Below, one piece after another: positions 19,354-28,076 of a stretch of 64,000 nucleotides of DNA; within the stretch, counting starts at the first letter, position 1; every line of letters starts with the position of its first letter. Both the position numbers and the translations under genes were made by a program. Below the pieces are notes generated by a model. The model was not told the DNA's origin and did not search any database. It saw only the letters and a list, made by a program, of their open reading frames with translations. This DNA comes from Arthrobacter sp. PM3 (GTDB taxonomy: Bacteria; Actinomycetota; Actinomycetes; Actinomycetales; Micrococcaceae): NCBI RefSeq assembly GCF_003352915.1, contig NZ_CP022314.1:1531637-1595636 (forward strand), written 5' to 3'.

Positions 19354-19995
19354 TCAGTTCCCGGCCGTGGAACCGTTGGCGTTCGTTCCGCCGCCGCCGG
19401 CCACGGATCCGGCGTGCGCGGCGATCTTGTCAAAGAAGCCGTATTCCAGGGCTTCCGTTGCTGTGAACCACTTGTCGCGGTCGTTGTCCTTGAGGATGGT
19501 TTCCACGGTCTGTCCGGTCTGGTCCGCGGTCAGCTCGGCCATGACCTTCTTCATGTGCAGGATCAGCTCGGCCTGGATCTTGATGTCCGAGGCCGTGCCG
19601 CCGATGCCCCCGGAGGGCTGGTGCATGAGGATGCGGGCATTGGGGGTGGCGTAGCGCTTGCCCTTGGTGCCGGAGGAGAGCAGGAACTGGCCCATGGACG
19701 CGGCCAGGCCGGTTGCCACGGTGACCACATCGTTAGGGATGAACTGCATGGTGTCGTAGATGGCCATGCCCGCGGTTACGGAGCCGCCGGGCGAGTTGAT
19801 GTAGAGGTAAATGTCCTTCTCGGGGTTTTCCGCCGAGAGCAGCAGCAGCTGTGAGCAGATCGCGTTGGCGTTGTCGTCGCGGACCTCGGAGCCGAGCCAG
19901 ATGATGCGCTCTTTCAGCAGGCGGTTGTAAATGTAGTTATCCTGGGCTGCCGGGTCGACCGTGGCCATCCGGGGTGCCCCTGCTTGCTGTGACAT
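19354..19995 (-). CDS. clpP1: ATP-dependent Clp protease proteolytic subunit ClpP1
   Basis: Partner subunit of the ClpP1P2 protease, 213 residues. Catalytic residues are S100 in GLAASMGQ, H125 in LMHQPSGG and the Asp of NDRD near 171-174. The oligomerisation region INSPGG is at 67-71. A glycine- and asparagine-rich tail ends the protein. ATG 19995 is preceded by GAGG. A ClgR-type operator and a likely -10 (TAGTGT, complement of 20061-20066) lie upstream, consistent with activation of clpP1P2 by ClgR as known in Streptomyces and Corynebacterium. Confidence 0.96.
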   Translation of the reverse strand: MSQQAGAPRMATVDPAAQDNYIYNRLLKERIIWLGSEVRDDNANAICSQLLLLSAENPEKDIYLYINSPGGSVTAGMAIYDTMQFIPNDVVTVATGLAASMGQFLLSSGTKGKRYATPNARILMHQPSGGIGGTASDIKIQAELILHMKKVMAELTADQTGQTVETILKDNDRDKWFTATEALEYGFFDKIAAHAGSVAGGGGTNANGSTAGN

Positions 19996-20104
19996 ATGTA
20001 CTTACCTCTCACTGGCGACGGTGATCTCACTGAACGACATCACTGAACTTTCCTACATGGACACTAACGGTTTTCCGGGCCCGTTTGTGCGCGGGCGCGG
20101 GGCT

Positions 20105-20118
20105 GTTCGCTGTCGGCG
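20105..20118. promoter_or_regulatory. ClgR-type operator upstream of clpP1P2
   Basis: The plus strand reads GTTCGCTGTCGGCG, fitting the Streptomyces ClgR pattern GTTCGC-N5-GCG. The other strand reads CGCCGACAGCGAAC, fitting the Corynebacterium core CGCYNANRGCGWWS. It is centred about 46 bases upstream of the putative -10 TAGTGT, a normal activator position. Confidence 0.65.
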
Positions 20119-20182
20119 CACGATTGCCGGAACGCCCCTGGCGGCGAAGACAGAAGCCGGGACAGAAGGCCAGGACACGTGG

Positions 20183-20224
20183 TTTAAAACAAGCGGCCCC
20201 CGGATCGGTGATCCAGGGGCCGTT
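20183..20224 (-). terminator. Intrinsic terminator of tig
   Basis: On the minus strand CGGCCCCTGGATC pairs with GATCCGGGGGCCG, with one mismatch, around a short loop. CTTGTTTT follows, just after the tig stop. Confidence 0.8.
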
Positions 20225-20234
20225 CGCGATATTG

Positions 20235-21629
20235 CTAGAACTTCACTGCTGCCGGGTCATCGCTCGGCGTGGCGTCGGCAGCTGCTTCCTCGGAAGCTTC
20301 GTCCTCGACGGCCTCGGCGGGGGCCGGAGCGGCCTCGTCGCCGGGGCGGACGAACTCGCTCAGGTCAACCTTGTTGCCCTCGGAGTCGGTGACCTCAGCC
20401 TGGCCCAGGACGACGGCCAGTGCCTTGCGGCGGCGGACCTCGGAGACCATCATGGGCACCTGGCCGCTCTGGTCGATGATCTGCGCGAACTGGTTGGGGT
20501 CCATGCCGTACTGGCTGGCGGTGGTGACGATGTAGTCGATCAGCTCGTTCTGGCTGACATTGACTTCTTCCTTTTCGGCGATGGCGTCAAGGATGATCTC
20601 GTTCTGGAAGGCACGCTCGGTGTTGGCCTTGACCTCGGCGCGGTGCTCCTCGGTGTCGTGCTCGCCTTCACCGTGGGCGTTCTCGGCGCTGAAGTGCTGC
20701 TCGAGCTGCTCTTCGACGATCGATGCCGGAACGGGAACCTCGACGAGCTCAACGAGCTTGTCCAGGACCTTGTCGCGGGCCTCGACGCCCTGCTCCACCA
20801 CCTTGGACTCGGCGGCCTGCTTGGCGAGGTCCTCGCGGAGCTCGGCCAGGGTGTCGAACTCGCTGGCGAGCTGGGCGAAGTCGTCGTCGGCGACGGGGAG
20901 CTCGCGCTCCTTGACGGCCTTGACGGTGACCTTCACCTGGGCGGATTCGCCGGCGTGCTCGCCGCCCACCAGGGTGGTGTCGAAGATGGCGTCTTCGTCG
21001 GCGCTGAGGCCGGTAACGGCCTCGTCGAGGCCTTCGAGCATGGTGCCCGCGCCCACCTGGTAGGACAGGCCGGCGGCGGAGTCGACCTCGGCGCCGTCGA
21101 TCGAGGCGGCGATATCGATGGTCAGGAAGTCCTTGTCGGCGGCCGGGCGGTCCACGGTCTTCAGGGTGCCGAAGCGGCCGCGGAGCTCGTCCAGGGCCTT
21201 GTCGACGTCGGCGTCGGAAGACTCGGCCGCGGCAACCTCGACCTTGATGCCGGCGTAGTCGGGCAGCTCGATCTCGGGACGGATGTCCACCTCGGCGTGG
21301 AACTTGAGCTCGCCGTCGGTGGCGGACGGGTCCGGAACCTCGGTGATTTCAACCTCGGGACGGCTCAGCGGGCGGATGCCCGTTTCCTGCACGGCAGCCT
21401 GGTACCAGCCGTTGAGCCCTTCGTTGATGGCCGTCTCCAGGACGTAGCCGCGGCCGACGCGCTGGTCAATGAGCTTGGAGGGAACCTTGCCCTTGCGGAA
21501 ACCGGGGACCTGGATCTGCGAAGCAACGCTCTTGTATGCCTCTGCGATGCTGGGCTTCAATTCCTCAAAGGGGACCTCAACATTGAGCTTGACCCGCGTG
21601 GGGGTGAGGTTCTCGACAGCGCTCTTCAC
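20235..21629 (-). CDS. tig: Trigger factor, ribosome-associated chaperone
   Basis: Ribosome-bound chaperone and peptidyl-prolyl isomerase that receives nascent chains, 464 residues. The ribosome-docking loop GFRKGKVP is at residues 43-50. The FKBP-type isomerase domain spans about 150-245 ([11 protein letters not shown] to the [10 protein letters not shown] segment). The helical C-terminal domain then ends in an Ala/Glu/Asp-rich acidic tail typical of actinobacteria. The start is GTG 21629, with AGGAG ten bases upstream. It lies upstream of clpP1P2 but is separated from it by a terminator and about 240 bases. Confidence 0.97.
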   Translation of the reverse strand: MKSAVENLTPTRVKLNVEVPFEELKPSIAEAYKSVASQIQVPGFRKGKVPSKLIDQRVGRGYVLETAINEGLNGWYQAAVQETGIRPLSRPEVEITEVPDPSATDGELKFHAEVDIRPEIELPDYAGIKVEVAAAESSDADVDKALDELRGRFGTLKTVDRPAADKDFLTIDIAASIDGAEVDSAAGLSYQVGAGTMLEGLDEAVTGLSADEDAIFDTTLVGGEHAGESAQVKVTVKAVKERELPVADDDFAQLASEFDTLAELREDLAKQAAESKVVEQGVEARDKVLDKLVELVEVPVPASIVEEQLEQHFSAENAHGEGEHDTEEHRAEVKANTERAFQNEIILDAIAEKEEVNVSQNELIDYIVTTASQYGMDPNQFAQIIDQSGQVPMMVSEVRRRKALAVVLGQAEVTDSEGNKVDLSEFVRPGDEAAPAPAEAVEDEASEEAAADATPSDDPAAVKF

Positions 21630-21697
21630 AGTCTAAGTACTCCTGGTGTGGGGGGAATAGGGTTCTGCAGTGCCACGGGCTGGCAGTGCTTGCAGAG

Positions 21698-21772
21698 TCG
21701 GGGTGACAGGATTTGAACCTGCGACTTCCTGCTCCCAAAGCAGGCGCTCTAGCCAAGCTGAGCTACACCCCG
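21698..21772 (-). tRNA. tRNA-Pro (TGG anticodon)
   Basis: On the minus strand a full cloverleaf begins CGGGGTGTAGC and ends CACCCCG with discriminator A. The acceptor stem is a perfect 7 base pairs. The anticodon loop TTTGGGA gives anticodon TGG. The T-arm reads GGTTCAAATCC. CCA is not encoded. It lies just upstream of tig in the same direction. Confidence 0.97.
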
Positions 21773-21929
21773 TAAGTGCACAGAACAGTCTACGGTCATA
21801 CCGCGCTGATTTGCACATTTGACACCGGGGCCCTGCATTAGGTTTAGTTGTATCCGGCTTGAACAGCCGACCGGAAGTTTTGCTCGAATTCAGCTTGCTA
21901 AATTCACGTTGAAATCAGGCACATCTCCT

Positions 21930-22000
21930 GGGGACGTAGCTTAATGGTAAAGCCTCAGTCTTCCAAACTGATTACGCGGGTTCGATTCCCGTCGTCCCCT
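21930..22000 (+). tRNA. tRNA-Gly (TCC anticodon)
   Basis: A 71-base cloverleaf from GGGGACG to CGTCCCC with discriminator T. The anticodon loop CTTCCAA gives TCC, and the T-arm reads GGTTCGATTCC. The three bases after it happen to read CCA. A strong terminator follows. Confidence 0.97.
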
Positions 22001-22035
22001 CCACGCACGCCGTGAGGCATGTAAAGAATGTGAAG

Positions 22036-22065
22036 AAAAAAGCCCCTCCCCGGAGGGGCTTTTTT
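22036..22065. terminator. Bidirectional terminator after tRNA-Gly and the glycosylase gene
   Basis: Perfect GCCCCTCC/GGAGGGGC stem flanked by six A on one side and six T on the other; serves convergent transcripts. Confidence 0.92.
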
Positions 22066-22095
22066 CGTCCTCATCCTGGACTGCTTCTCCGCCGG

Positions 22096-23049
22096 TCAGG
22101 CCTGCTGGCATTGCGGGCACCAGTACAGCTTCCGGGCGCCCAGCTCCGTAAGCGCCACCGCGGTTCCGCAATCGCGGCAGTCCTGGCCGTGCCGGCGGTA
22201 GACGAAGTGGGACCTGCCGGGGTCCGGCAGGCCTGCCGCCGGTCCGTCGGCGGGCGTCACCGCGGGTTCGTCGCGGACGGCACCCCAGTACTGCGGGGGC
22301 GTCGTAATGATCCGGCCGTCCCGGACGCCGTCGGACATCAGGGCCGCGGTATCGTCCCAAAGCCGGCGGGCAGCGTCCGATGACAGTGCCGTCCCGGGCA
22401 GCCACGGGTTGATGCGCTGCCTGAACAGCAGTTCGGCCCGGTAGACATTCCCGACGCCGGCAATCACCTTCTGGTCCATGAGCAGGGCAGCGACGGGTGT
22501 GCGTTTGCCGGTGACGACGGCGGCGAAGGTGTCCCGGTCGCCCGGCAGGTTGCGCAGCGGGTCCGGGCCCAGCCGGGCCAGGACGCCCGCGGCCTCCGGC
22601 CCGGTAATGGCCTCGCACGTCGTGGCGCCGCGCAGGTCCGCCCAGCCGTGCGCGCCAACGAGCCGGACGCGGACGGCGCCGACCGGCGCCGGCGGCCCTG
22701 CGTACGCAGGCGATGCAGCGGCGTCGGCCCCGGCGTCCGCGCCGGCGTCGTAAACCTCCCGCTCCCCCACTTTCCGGGGCGCCCCGATGCTGGAGGCGCC
22801 GCGGAACGCGGCATCCCCGCCGAAATCCCAGGCGCCGTAGAGGCCCAGATGGACGTGCAGGACCACGCCGTGGTCGAACTCAAGGAAGAGATGCTTCCCG
22901 TGAGCTGTCGCGGCCGTCATGACGTGGCCGTCCAACAAGGCGGCGCCGGGCGCGAACCGCCCCTGCGGACTTGAGACGCTCAGCCTCTCCGCCGCAAAAA
23001 CGTCACCGAACTGGCGTGCCAGCCGGTGGACGGAGTGCCCTTCCGGCAC
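22096..23049 (-). CDS. Fpg/Nei family DNA glycosylase (endonuclease VIII-like)
   Basis: Base-excision-repair glycosylase and AP lyase of 317 residues. The processed N-terminus would be PEGHS, the Nei-type PEG(H) catalytic start, with the catalytic Glu at residue 3. The helix-two-turn-helix region reads DQKVIAGVGNVYRAE. The C-terminal zinc finger has cysteines in CRDCG and CPQCQ. An Ala/Gly/Asp-rich insertion (about residues 101-121) interrupts the N-terminal domain. The start is GTG 23049, which shares its G with the rpiB stop TAG, so the two genes are translationally coupled. Confidence 0.93.
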   Translation of the reverse strand: MPEGHSVHRLARQFGDVFAAERLSVSSPQGRFAPGAALLDGHVMTAATAHGKHLFLEFDHGVVLHVHLGLYGAWDFGGDAAFRGASSIGAPRKVGEREVYDAGADAGADAAASPAYAGPPAPVGAVRVRLVGAHGWADLRGATTCEAITGPEAAGVLARLGPDPLRNLPGDRDTFAAVVTGKRTPVAALLMDQKVIAGVGNVYRAELLFRQRINPWLPGTALSSDAARRLWDDTAALMSDGVRDGRIITTPPQYWGAVRDEPAVTPADGPAAGLPDPGRSHFVYRRHGQDCRDCGTAVALTELGARKLYWCPQCQQA

Positions 23050-23540
23050 TAGACGACAACCTCGCCGGTGCGCTCGTAGGTGGCGATTTTGCCGATCCGG
23101 CGGACGTGGCGCTCGTCGTTGCTGAACGGCTCGGCCAGGAAGGCCTCGATGATGGCGGTAGCCTCCTCCACACTGTGCTGGCGGCCTCCGACAGCCACCA
23201 CGTTGGCGTCGTTGTGTTCGCGGGCGAGCTGCGCAGTGGACAGGTTCCAGGCCAGGGCGGCGCGCACGCCCTTGACCTTGTTGGCTGCGATCTGTTCGCC
23301 GTTGCCGGAGCCGCCCAGAACGATGCCCAGGGCGTGGGTTCCCGCTTCCTGGTCGGCGACGACGGCGAGTGCGGCGTTGATGCAGAACGAGGGGTAGTCG
23401 TCGAGGGCGTCGTAGACCTTGGGCCCGTGGTCCACCACCTCGTAGCCCTTGGCGCTGAGGTGGCTGACGAGGTGGGCGCTGAGCTCCATTCCGGCGTGGT
23501 CGGTGGCAATGTGCACGCGGGGGAAGTCAGAAGTGGTCAC
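23049..23540 (-). CDS. rpiB: Ribose-5-phosphate isomerase B
   Basis: Interconverts ribose-5-phosphate and ribulose-5-phosphate in the pentose phosphate pathway, 163 residues. The ATDHAG motif (D14, H15) and the GGSGNGEQIAANK loop are seen. The Glu in NGEQ suggests the Glu-type catalytic base known from the mycobacterial enzyme, rather than the Cys of E. coli RpiB. The start is GTG 23540; the open frame upstream is Pro-rich and unlike the family. Its stop overlaps the start of the glycosylase gene by one base. Confidence 0.94.
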   Translation of the reverse strand: MTTSDFPRVHIATDHAGMELSAHLVSHLSAKGYEVVDHGPKVYDALDDYPSFCINAALAVVADQEAGTHALGIVLGGSGNGEQIAANKVKGVRAALAWNLSTAQLAREHNDANVVAVGGRQHSVEEATAIIEAFLAEPFSNDERHVRRIGKIATYERTGEVVV

Positions 23541-23688
23541 GGCGGGTCCGTTCGGTTGCGGCGCCGGGCGGCGGCCGGGGGCGGGTGGGGGCTGGTCCAA
23601 GCCTACTAGGCCGGGCCCCCGGGGGCCGTGCCGCGGGGCGTCCGTGTGACGTGCGGGTCCGGCGTGTTACTACGGTGTCCGGCCGCTC

Positions 23689-24687
23689 TTACTGCTGTGT
23701 TCCGCCGTTCCGGCGGGCCCGGGCCGCCACCCGGGACAGTGTGCGGGCAATATTGTCTGCCGAGACGGCGCTGCCGCCGCTGACCGCGAGCCGGCGCCCG
23801 TCCGAGCGGTCGACCACCACCGCGGGGCCGCTGCTGACCAGCAGCGTCGTGGTGTTCCCGTGGATCCGGTAGCCCCAACCGCCGAAGTCCGCCGCCCTGA
23901 CCTCCCGGGGAGTGGCGGCGTCGATGGCCGCGGCCGGGACGTCCATGACGCGGACAAATCCTGCGGCGAAGACCCGCAGCCCGGTGCGGTCAACCCGGAT
24001 CCGGGCGAAGAGGAACGCCGCCGCCACGAGCGCCGCGGCCACCAGCAGCCCGGCCAGCCAGGGGACGGAAATACTCAGGAGCGCGGCGGGCAAGAGAGTG
24101 GCGATGCCCAGCATGACGAAGATTGAACTGCGGGCGTGGACCCAGAGGCCGACGCGGTCCCTGGCCAGTTCCGGGTCCTGTTCGCGTTCCAGTGCCTGTT
24201 GCATGGCGAGGTCGTCGTCAACGGACCAGCGCTCGTCAGCCTTGAAGACAAATCCCATCACGACGCCCAGGCCAACGGCCAGGCCGCTTCCCAGGGCCAG
24301 GACAGAGACGTCCACGTGGGACGCCCGCGCGTCGGGCAGTCCGATCTGGCCGACCAGGACGGCGGCGAGGACCGTGGTGATGAACAGGCTCAGGGAGAAC
24401 CCGGCACCCATCATGATGCGGCGCATCATCGCGGGACGGGACAGCGGCACGGCCTGCAGCAGCACGGCCCAGCCGATCACCACGATCAGGGCTGCCCCGG
24501 CGCCCGTCACGGCGGCGAACGGCGCGAAGTCCGCGGCCCCGGCGTCGGTCCAACGGACGGCCAGCGGTTCGGGCAGTTCCGGGCGGACCAGCAGGGCGCA
24601 CACCACGAATCCGGCCGCCAGCATGAGCGGGAACCCGATGGCGAAGCGCAACGCCCTGGTGTCGGCTGAGTCCCTGAACTTTCCCAT
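23689..24687 (-). CDS. DUF1648-containing multi-pass membrane protein
   Basis: A 332-residue protein. The N-terminal half resembles DUF1648: a hydrophobic helix, then a short RWTDAGAADFAP segment, then further membrane helices. Around six helices are predicted in total. A soluble C-terminal third resembles a bacterial PH-like domain of membrane proteins (RVFAAGFVRVMDVPAAAID and later strands). The function is unknown; similar proteins are annotated as SdpI-related or PH-domain proteins. ATG 24687 has TAGCGT seven bases upstream and also a GGGAG ribosome-site-like sequence, fixing the start well inside the longer open frame. Confidence 0.75.
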   Translation of the reverse strand: MGKFRDSADTRALRFAIGFPLMLAAGFVVCALLVRPELPEPLAVRWTDAGAADFAPFAAVTGAGAALIVVIGWAVLLQAVPLSRPAMMRRIMMGAGFSLSLFITTVLAAVLVGQIGLPDARASHVDVSVLALGSGLAVGLGVVMGFVFKADERWSVDDDLAMQQALEREQDPELARDRVGLWVHARSSIFVMLGIATLLPAALLSISVPWLAGLLVAAALVAAAFLFARIRVDRTGLRVFAAGFVRVMDVPAAAIDAATPREVRAADFGGWGYRIHGNTTTLLVSSGPAVVVDRSDGRRLAVSGGSAVSADNIARTLSRVAARARRNGGTQQ

Positions 24688-24694
24688 ACTCCCA

Positions 24695-24700
24695 ACGCTA
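24695..24700 (-). promoter_or_regulatory. Leaderless-type -10 of the DUF1648 gene
   Basis: TAGCGT on the minus strand ends 7 bases before ATG 24687. Confidence 0.45.
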
Positions 24701-24874
24701 CCCCCGACGCGCCCGCACCTTCGGCGGGCCGGGATCCGCGCCTCCGGCGGGGTTGCCGCGGGAAACTCTGTGGCCGGCTCCCTTGCCTCAGCGCGCTGAC
24801 GTGAAAGAATAATTTCACAGTATCGCCGGCGGCTGCGGCCGGACGGCAGTATCCATCGTCTTCTGGAGGCCCCT

Positions 24875-27436
24875 TTGCCCGGTATGAACCTGACCCGCAC
24901 CGAAGCCCGCGAGCGCGCCGCCCTGATCGACGTCGAGTCCTATGAGGTCAGCCTCGACCTGACCCGCGGCGAGAACGTCTTCGGGTCCACCACGGCCGTG
25001 AAGTTCTCGGCCAAGCCGGGGTCGTCGACCTTCATCGACGCTGTCACCCACGCCGTGCACAGCGTGAGCCTCAACGGGCGTGAACTGGATCCGGCGGAGG
25101 TTTCCGACGGTGTCCGGATCCAGCTCCCGGACCTGGCGGCCGAGAACCACCTGCTCGTGGTCGCGGAGGCCCCCTACATGAACACCGGAGAAGGCCTGCA
25201 CCGGTTCGTGGACCCGGTGGACAACGAGGTCTATCTCTACACACAGTTCGAGGTGCCCGATTCGCGCCGCATGTTTGCCGTGTTCGAACAGCCCGACCTG
25301 AAGGCGAGCTTCACGTTCACCGTGACGGCGCCCTCGCACTGGGACGTCGTCTCCAACTCCCCCACCCCGGTGCCGGTGGAGACCATTCCCGGTGAAGACG
25401 GCGGCGCCCGCTCGGTCTGGGAGTTCACGCCCACCCCGCGGCTGTCCTCTTATGTCACGGCCTTGATCGCCGGGCCGTACCAGTCGGTCCGCAGCGAGGT
25501 CACCTCCGCGCAGGGCCGCGTGACCCCGCTGGGCATCTTCGCCCGCAAGTCCCTCATGCAGTACCTGGACGCGGACAACATCTTCGAACTCACCAGGCAG
25601 GGCTTCGAGTTCTTCGAGGCTCAGTTCGGCTGCCCGTACCCGTTCGAGAAGTACGACCAGCTGTTCGTGCCGGAGTTCAACGCCGGCGCCATGGAGAACG
25701 CCGGGGCCGTCACAATCCTGGAAGGCTATGTCTTCCGCGGCAAGGTCACCGACGCCCAGGTGGAGCGGCGCGCCATCACCGTGCTGCACGAACTCGCGCA
25801 CATGTGGTTCGGCGACCTCGTCACGATGCGCTGGTGGAATGACCTCTGGCTCAACGAGTCCTTCGCCGAGTACATGTCCCACCTGGCCGCAGTGGAGAAC
25901 ACCGAGTTCGACCACGCCTGGACCACCTTCGCCTCCGTGGAGAAATCCTGGGCCTACCGGCAGGACCAGCTGCCCACCACGCACCCGATCTTCGCCGAGA
26001 TCAACGACCTCCAGGACGTCGAGGTGAACTTCGACGGCATCACCTACGCCAAGGGCGCGTCGGTGCTGCGCCAGCTCGTCGCCTGGGTGGGTCCGGAGGA
26101 ATTCATGTCCGGGGTCCGGGAGTACTTCAGCAAGCACGCCTGGCAGAACACCGAGCTCAGCGACCTCATGGCCGAACTGGAGAAGGCCAGCGGCCGTGAC
26201 CTGGGCCAGTGGGGCCGGTTGTGGCTGGAGACCGCCGGCGTCAACACCCTGACCCCGGACATCGCCGCGGCCGCTGACGGCACCATCGGCTCCTTCGCGA
26301 TCGTGCAGTCGGCCACCGGGAGTGAACCGACGCTCCGGCCGCACCGGCTCGCCGTTGGCTTCTACAACCTCAATGACGCCGGCAAGCTCGAGCGCGTGCA
26401 CCGCGAGGAGCTCGATGTCGACGGCGAACGCACCGAGGTTCCGGCCCTCGCCGGCCTGGCCCGGCCGGACCTCGTCCTGCTCAACGACGACGACCTCGCC
26501 TACGCGAAGGTCCGGCTCGACCCGACGTCCCTCGCCACGGCGACGGCCCACCTGAAGGACTTCAGCCGGAGCCTGCCGCGCACGCTGGTCTGGGGCTCGG
26601 CCTGGGATGCGGCGCGCGACGGCGACAGCCCGGCCCGCGGCTATGTCGACCTGATCCTGGCCAACATTGCCGAGGAATCCGACTCCTCCGTGATCCTGGT
26701 CCAGTTGCGCCAGCTGGCCACCACCCTGACCTTCTACGTGGCCGAAGAGCACAAGGAGGCCACCGCCGTGGCCGCGGCCGACACCCTCTGGGACCTCGCC
26801 TCGGCCGTGCCGCCCGGCTCGGACGCGCAGCTGCAGTTCGTGAAGTCCTACGCCCTGCTGGCCCGCAGCGCCGGGCAGCTGGATACAATTTCCGGCCTGC
26901 TGGACGGCTCGCTCACCCTCGACGGGCTGAGCGTGGACCAGGACCTGCGGTGGGAGCTGCTGGCCTCCCTCGTCGTAGGCGGACGCGCCGGGCAGGAGCG
27001 GATCGACGAGGAGCTGGCACAGGACAACACGGCCAACGGACAAAACGCGGCAGCCCTGGCGAAGGCGGCCATCCCCACCCCCGAGGCGAAGGCCGAGGCC
27101 TGGGAATCCATTGTGGTCAAGGGCGAGCTCTCCAACGCCCTGCAGGGCTCCGCGGTGACCGGCTTCACCCGGGTCCTGGACACGTCCCTGCTGGAACCGT
27201 ACGCCGAGAAGTACTTCGAAGCCGTCCCGGGGATCGTGGCCAGCCGCACCCACGCCCTGGCCCAGCAGATCGTCGTCGGGCTCTACCCGGCCCAGCTGAC
27301 CACGCAGGCCACCGTGGACCGGACCGACGCGTTCCTGGCCGCCCTGCCGGAGGACAGCGCGGCGCTGCGCCGCATGATGCTGGAAAACCGCGACGGCGTG
27401 GTCCGCGCCCTGCGCGCCCGCCAGGCCGACATCTAG
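24875..27436 (+). CDS. pepN: Aminopeptidase N (M1 family metallopeptidase)
   Basis: Zinc aminopeptidase of 853 residues that trims N-terminal residues from peptides, probably in the cytosol. The substrate-binding GAMENAG lies near 270-276. The zinc motif HELAH lies near 306-310, with the third ligand in the LNESFAEYMS helix 19 residues later. The C-terminal ERAP1-like helical domain follows. I take TTG 24875 as start because GGAGG is five bases before it; the next ATG, three codons on, lies too far from that site. It is a single gene closed by a terminator. Confidence 0.94.
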   Translation: MPGMNLTRTEARERAALIDVESYEVSLDLTRGENVFGSTTAVKFSAKPGSSTFIDAVTHAVHSVSLNGRELDPAEVSDGVRIQLPDLAAENHLLVVAEAPYMNTGEGLHRFVDPVDNEVYLYTQFEVPDSRRMFAVFEQPDLKASFTFTVTAPSHWDVVSNSPTPVPVETIPGEDGGARSVWEFTPTPRLSSYVTALIAGPYQSVRSEVTSAQGRVTPLGIFARKSLMQYLDADNIFELTRQGFEFFEAQFGCPYPFEKYDQLFVPEFNAGAMENAGAVTILEGYVFRGKVTDAQVERRAITVLHELAHMWFGDLVTMRWWNDLWLNESFAEYMSHLAAVENTEFDHAWTTFASVEKSWAYRQDQLPTTHPIFAEINDLQDVEVNFDGITYAKGASVLRQLVAWVGPEEFMSGVREYFSKHAWQNTELSDLMAELEKASGRDLGQWGRLWLETAGVNTLTPDIAAAADGTIGSFAIVQSATGSEPTLRPHRLAVGFYNLNDAGKLERVHREELDVDGERTEVPALAGLARPDLVLLNDDDLAYAKVRLDPTSLATATAHLKDFSRSLPRTLVWGSAWDAARDGDSPARGYVDLILANIAEESDSSVILVQLRQLATTLTFYVAEEHKEATAVAAADTLWDLASAVPPGSDAQLQFVKSYALLARSAGQLDTISGLLDGSLTLDGLSVDQDLRWELLASLVVGGRAGQERIDEELAQDNTANGQNAAALAKAAIPTPEAKAEAWESIVVKGELSNALQGSAVTGFTRVLDTSLLEPYAEKYFEAVPGIVASRTHALAQQIVVGLYPAQLTTQATVDRTDAFLAALPEDSAALRRMMLENRDGVVRALRARQADI

Positions 27437-27465
27437 GGCCGGCGGACCACAGGCGAGCCCTGCGC

Positions 27466-27500
27466 AGGACCCCGGCACCGCGCGGCGGTGCCGGGGTCCT
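27466..27500 (+). terminator. Terminator after pepN
   Basis: Perfect 15-base-pair stem (27466-27480 with 27486-27500) and CGCGG loop; no T-run. It ends 16 bases before the osmC -10. Confidence 0.7.
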
Positions 27501-27516
27501 GCCGATTCCGCGCTAC

Positions 27517-27522
27517 TAGACT
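27517..27522 (+). promoter_or_regulatory. Leaderless-type -10 of the OsmC gene
   Basis: TAGACT ends 6 bases before ATG 27529; no clear -35. Confidence 0.5.
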
Positions 27523-27528
27523 GGCCGC

Positions 27529-28032
27529 ATGAGCCTCGATGAGCACCGCTACGCGCTGACTGTCCGGTGGACCGGGAACCTTGGGGACGGGACGGCGTCG
27601 TACCGAGGCTATTCACGGGACCACGACGTCGAAATCCCCGGCCTTCCGGTGCTGCCGGGCTCGGCCGATCCGACGTTCCGCGGGGACCGGAGCCGGTACA
27701 ACCCCGAGCAGCTGCTCCTGGCGGCGCTGTCCCAGTGCCACATGCTCTCCTTCCTGCACGTGGCCGTGAAGCACGGCGTGGTGGTGACGGCGTACGAGGA
27801 CCAGGCCGAGGGGCTCATGCGGACCAACCGGGACGGCAGCGGCCAGTTCGAATCCGTCACACTCAAGCCGCGGGTGTCCCTGGCCGCACCGGCCGCTCCT
27901 GACCTACTCGAGGAGCTTCACGCCGAGGCCAACAAGGTCTGCTTCATCGCCCGCAGCGTCAACTTTCCGGTGCTGCACGAGCCCACGGCCGTGGTCGCGC
28001 CCGGGACGGCCGACCCTGCCCCGTCGGACTGA
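27529..28032 (+). CDS. OsmC family protein
   Basis: A 167-residue thiol peroxidase-fold protein of the OsmC/Ohr superfamily. The two conserved cysteines appear in LSQCHMLSF and KVCFIARSV. The RSRYNPEQLLLAAL segment supplies the conserved Arg and Glu region. It belongs to the OsmC-like branch rather than clear Ohr, so reduction of organic hydroperoxides is likely but the preferred substrate is not known. The start is set by a TAGACT -10 six bases upstream. Confidence 0.88.
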   Translation: MSLDEHRYALTVRWTGNLGDGTASYRGYSRDHDVEIPGLPVLPGSADPTFRGDRSRYNPEQLLLAALSQCHMLSFLHVAVKHGVVVTAYEDQAEGLMRTNRDGSGQFESVTLKPRVSLAAPAAPDLLEELHAEANKVCFIARSVNFPVLHEPTAVVAPGTADPAPSD

Positions 28033-28033
28033 C

Positions 28034-28071
28034 GCTGCCCTCTTGGATTGATGCTGCCCTCTTGGATTGAT
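28034..28071. repeat. Two direct 19-base repeats between convergent genes
   Basis: GCTGCCCTCTTGGATTGAT occurs twice in tandem (28034-28052, 28053-28071), immediately after the OsmC stop. Confidence 0.9.
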
Positions 28072-28076
28072 GCTGC

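Noticed and set aside
24815..27616. 933-codon open frame on the minus strand opposite pepN
   Set aside because: Antisense shadow; PepN zinc motif and GAMENAG are on the plus strand.
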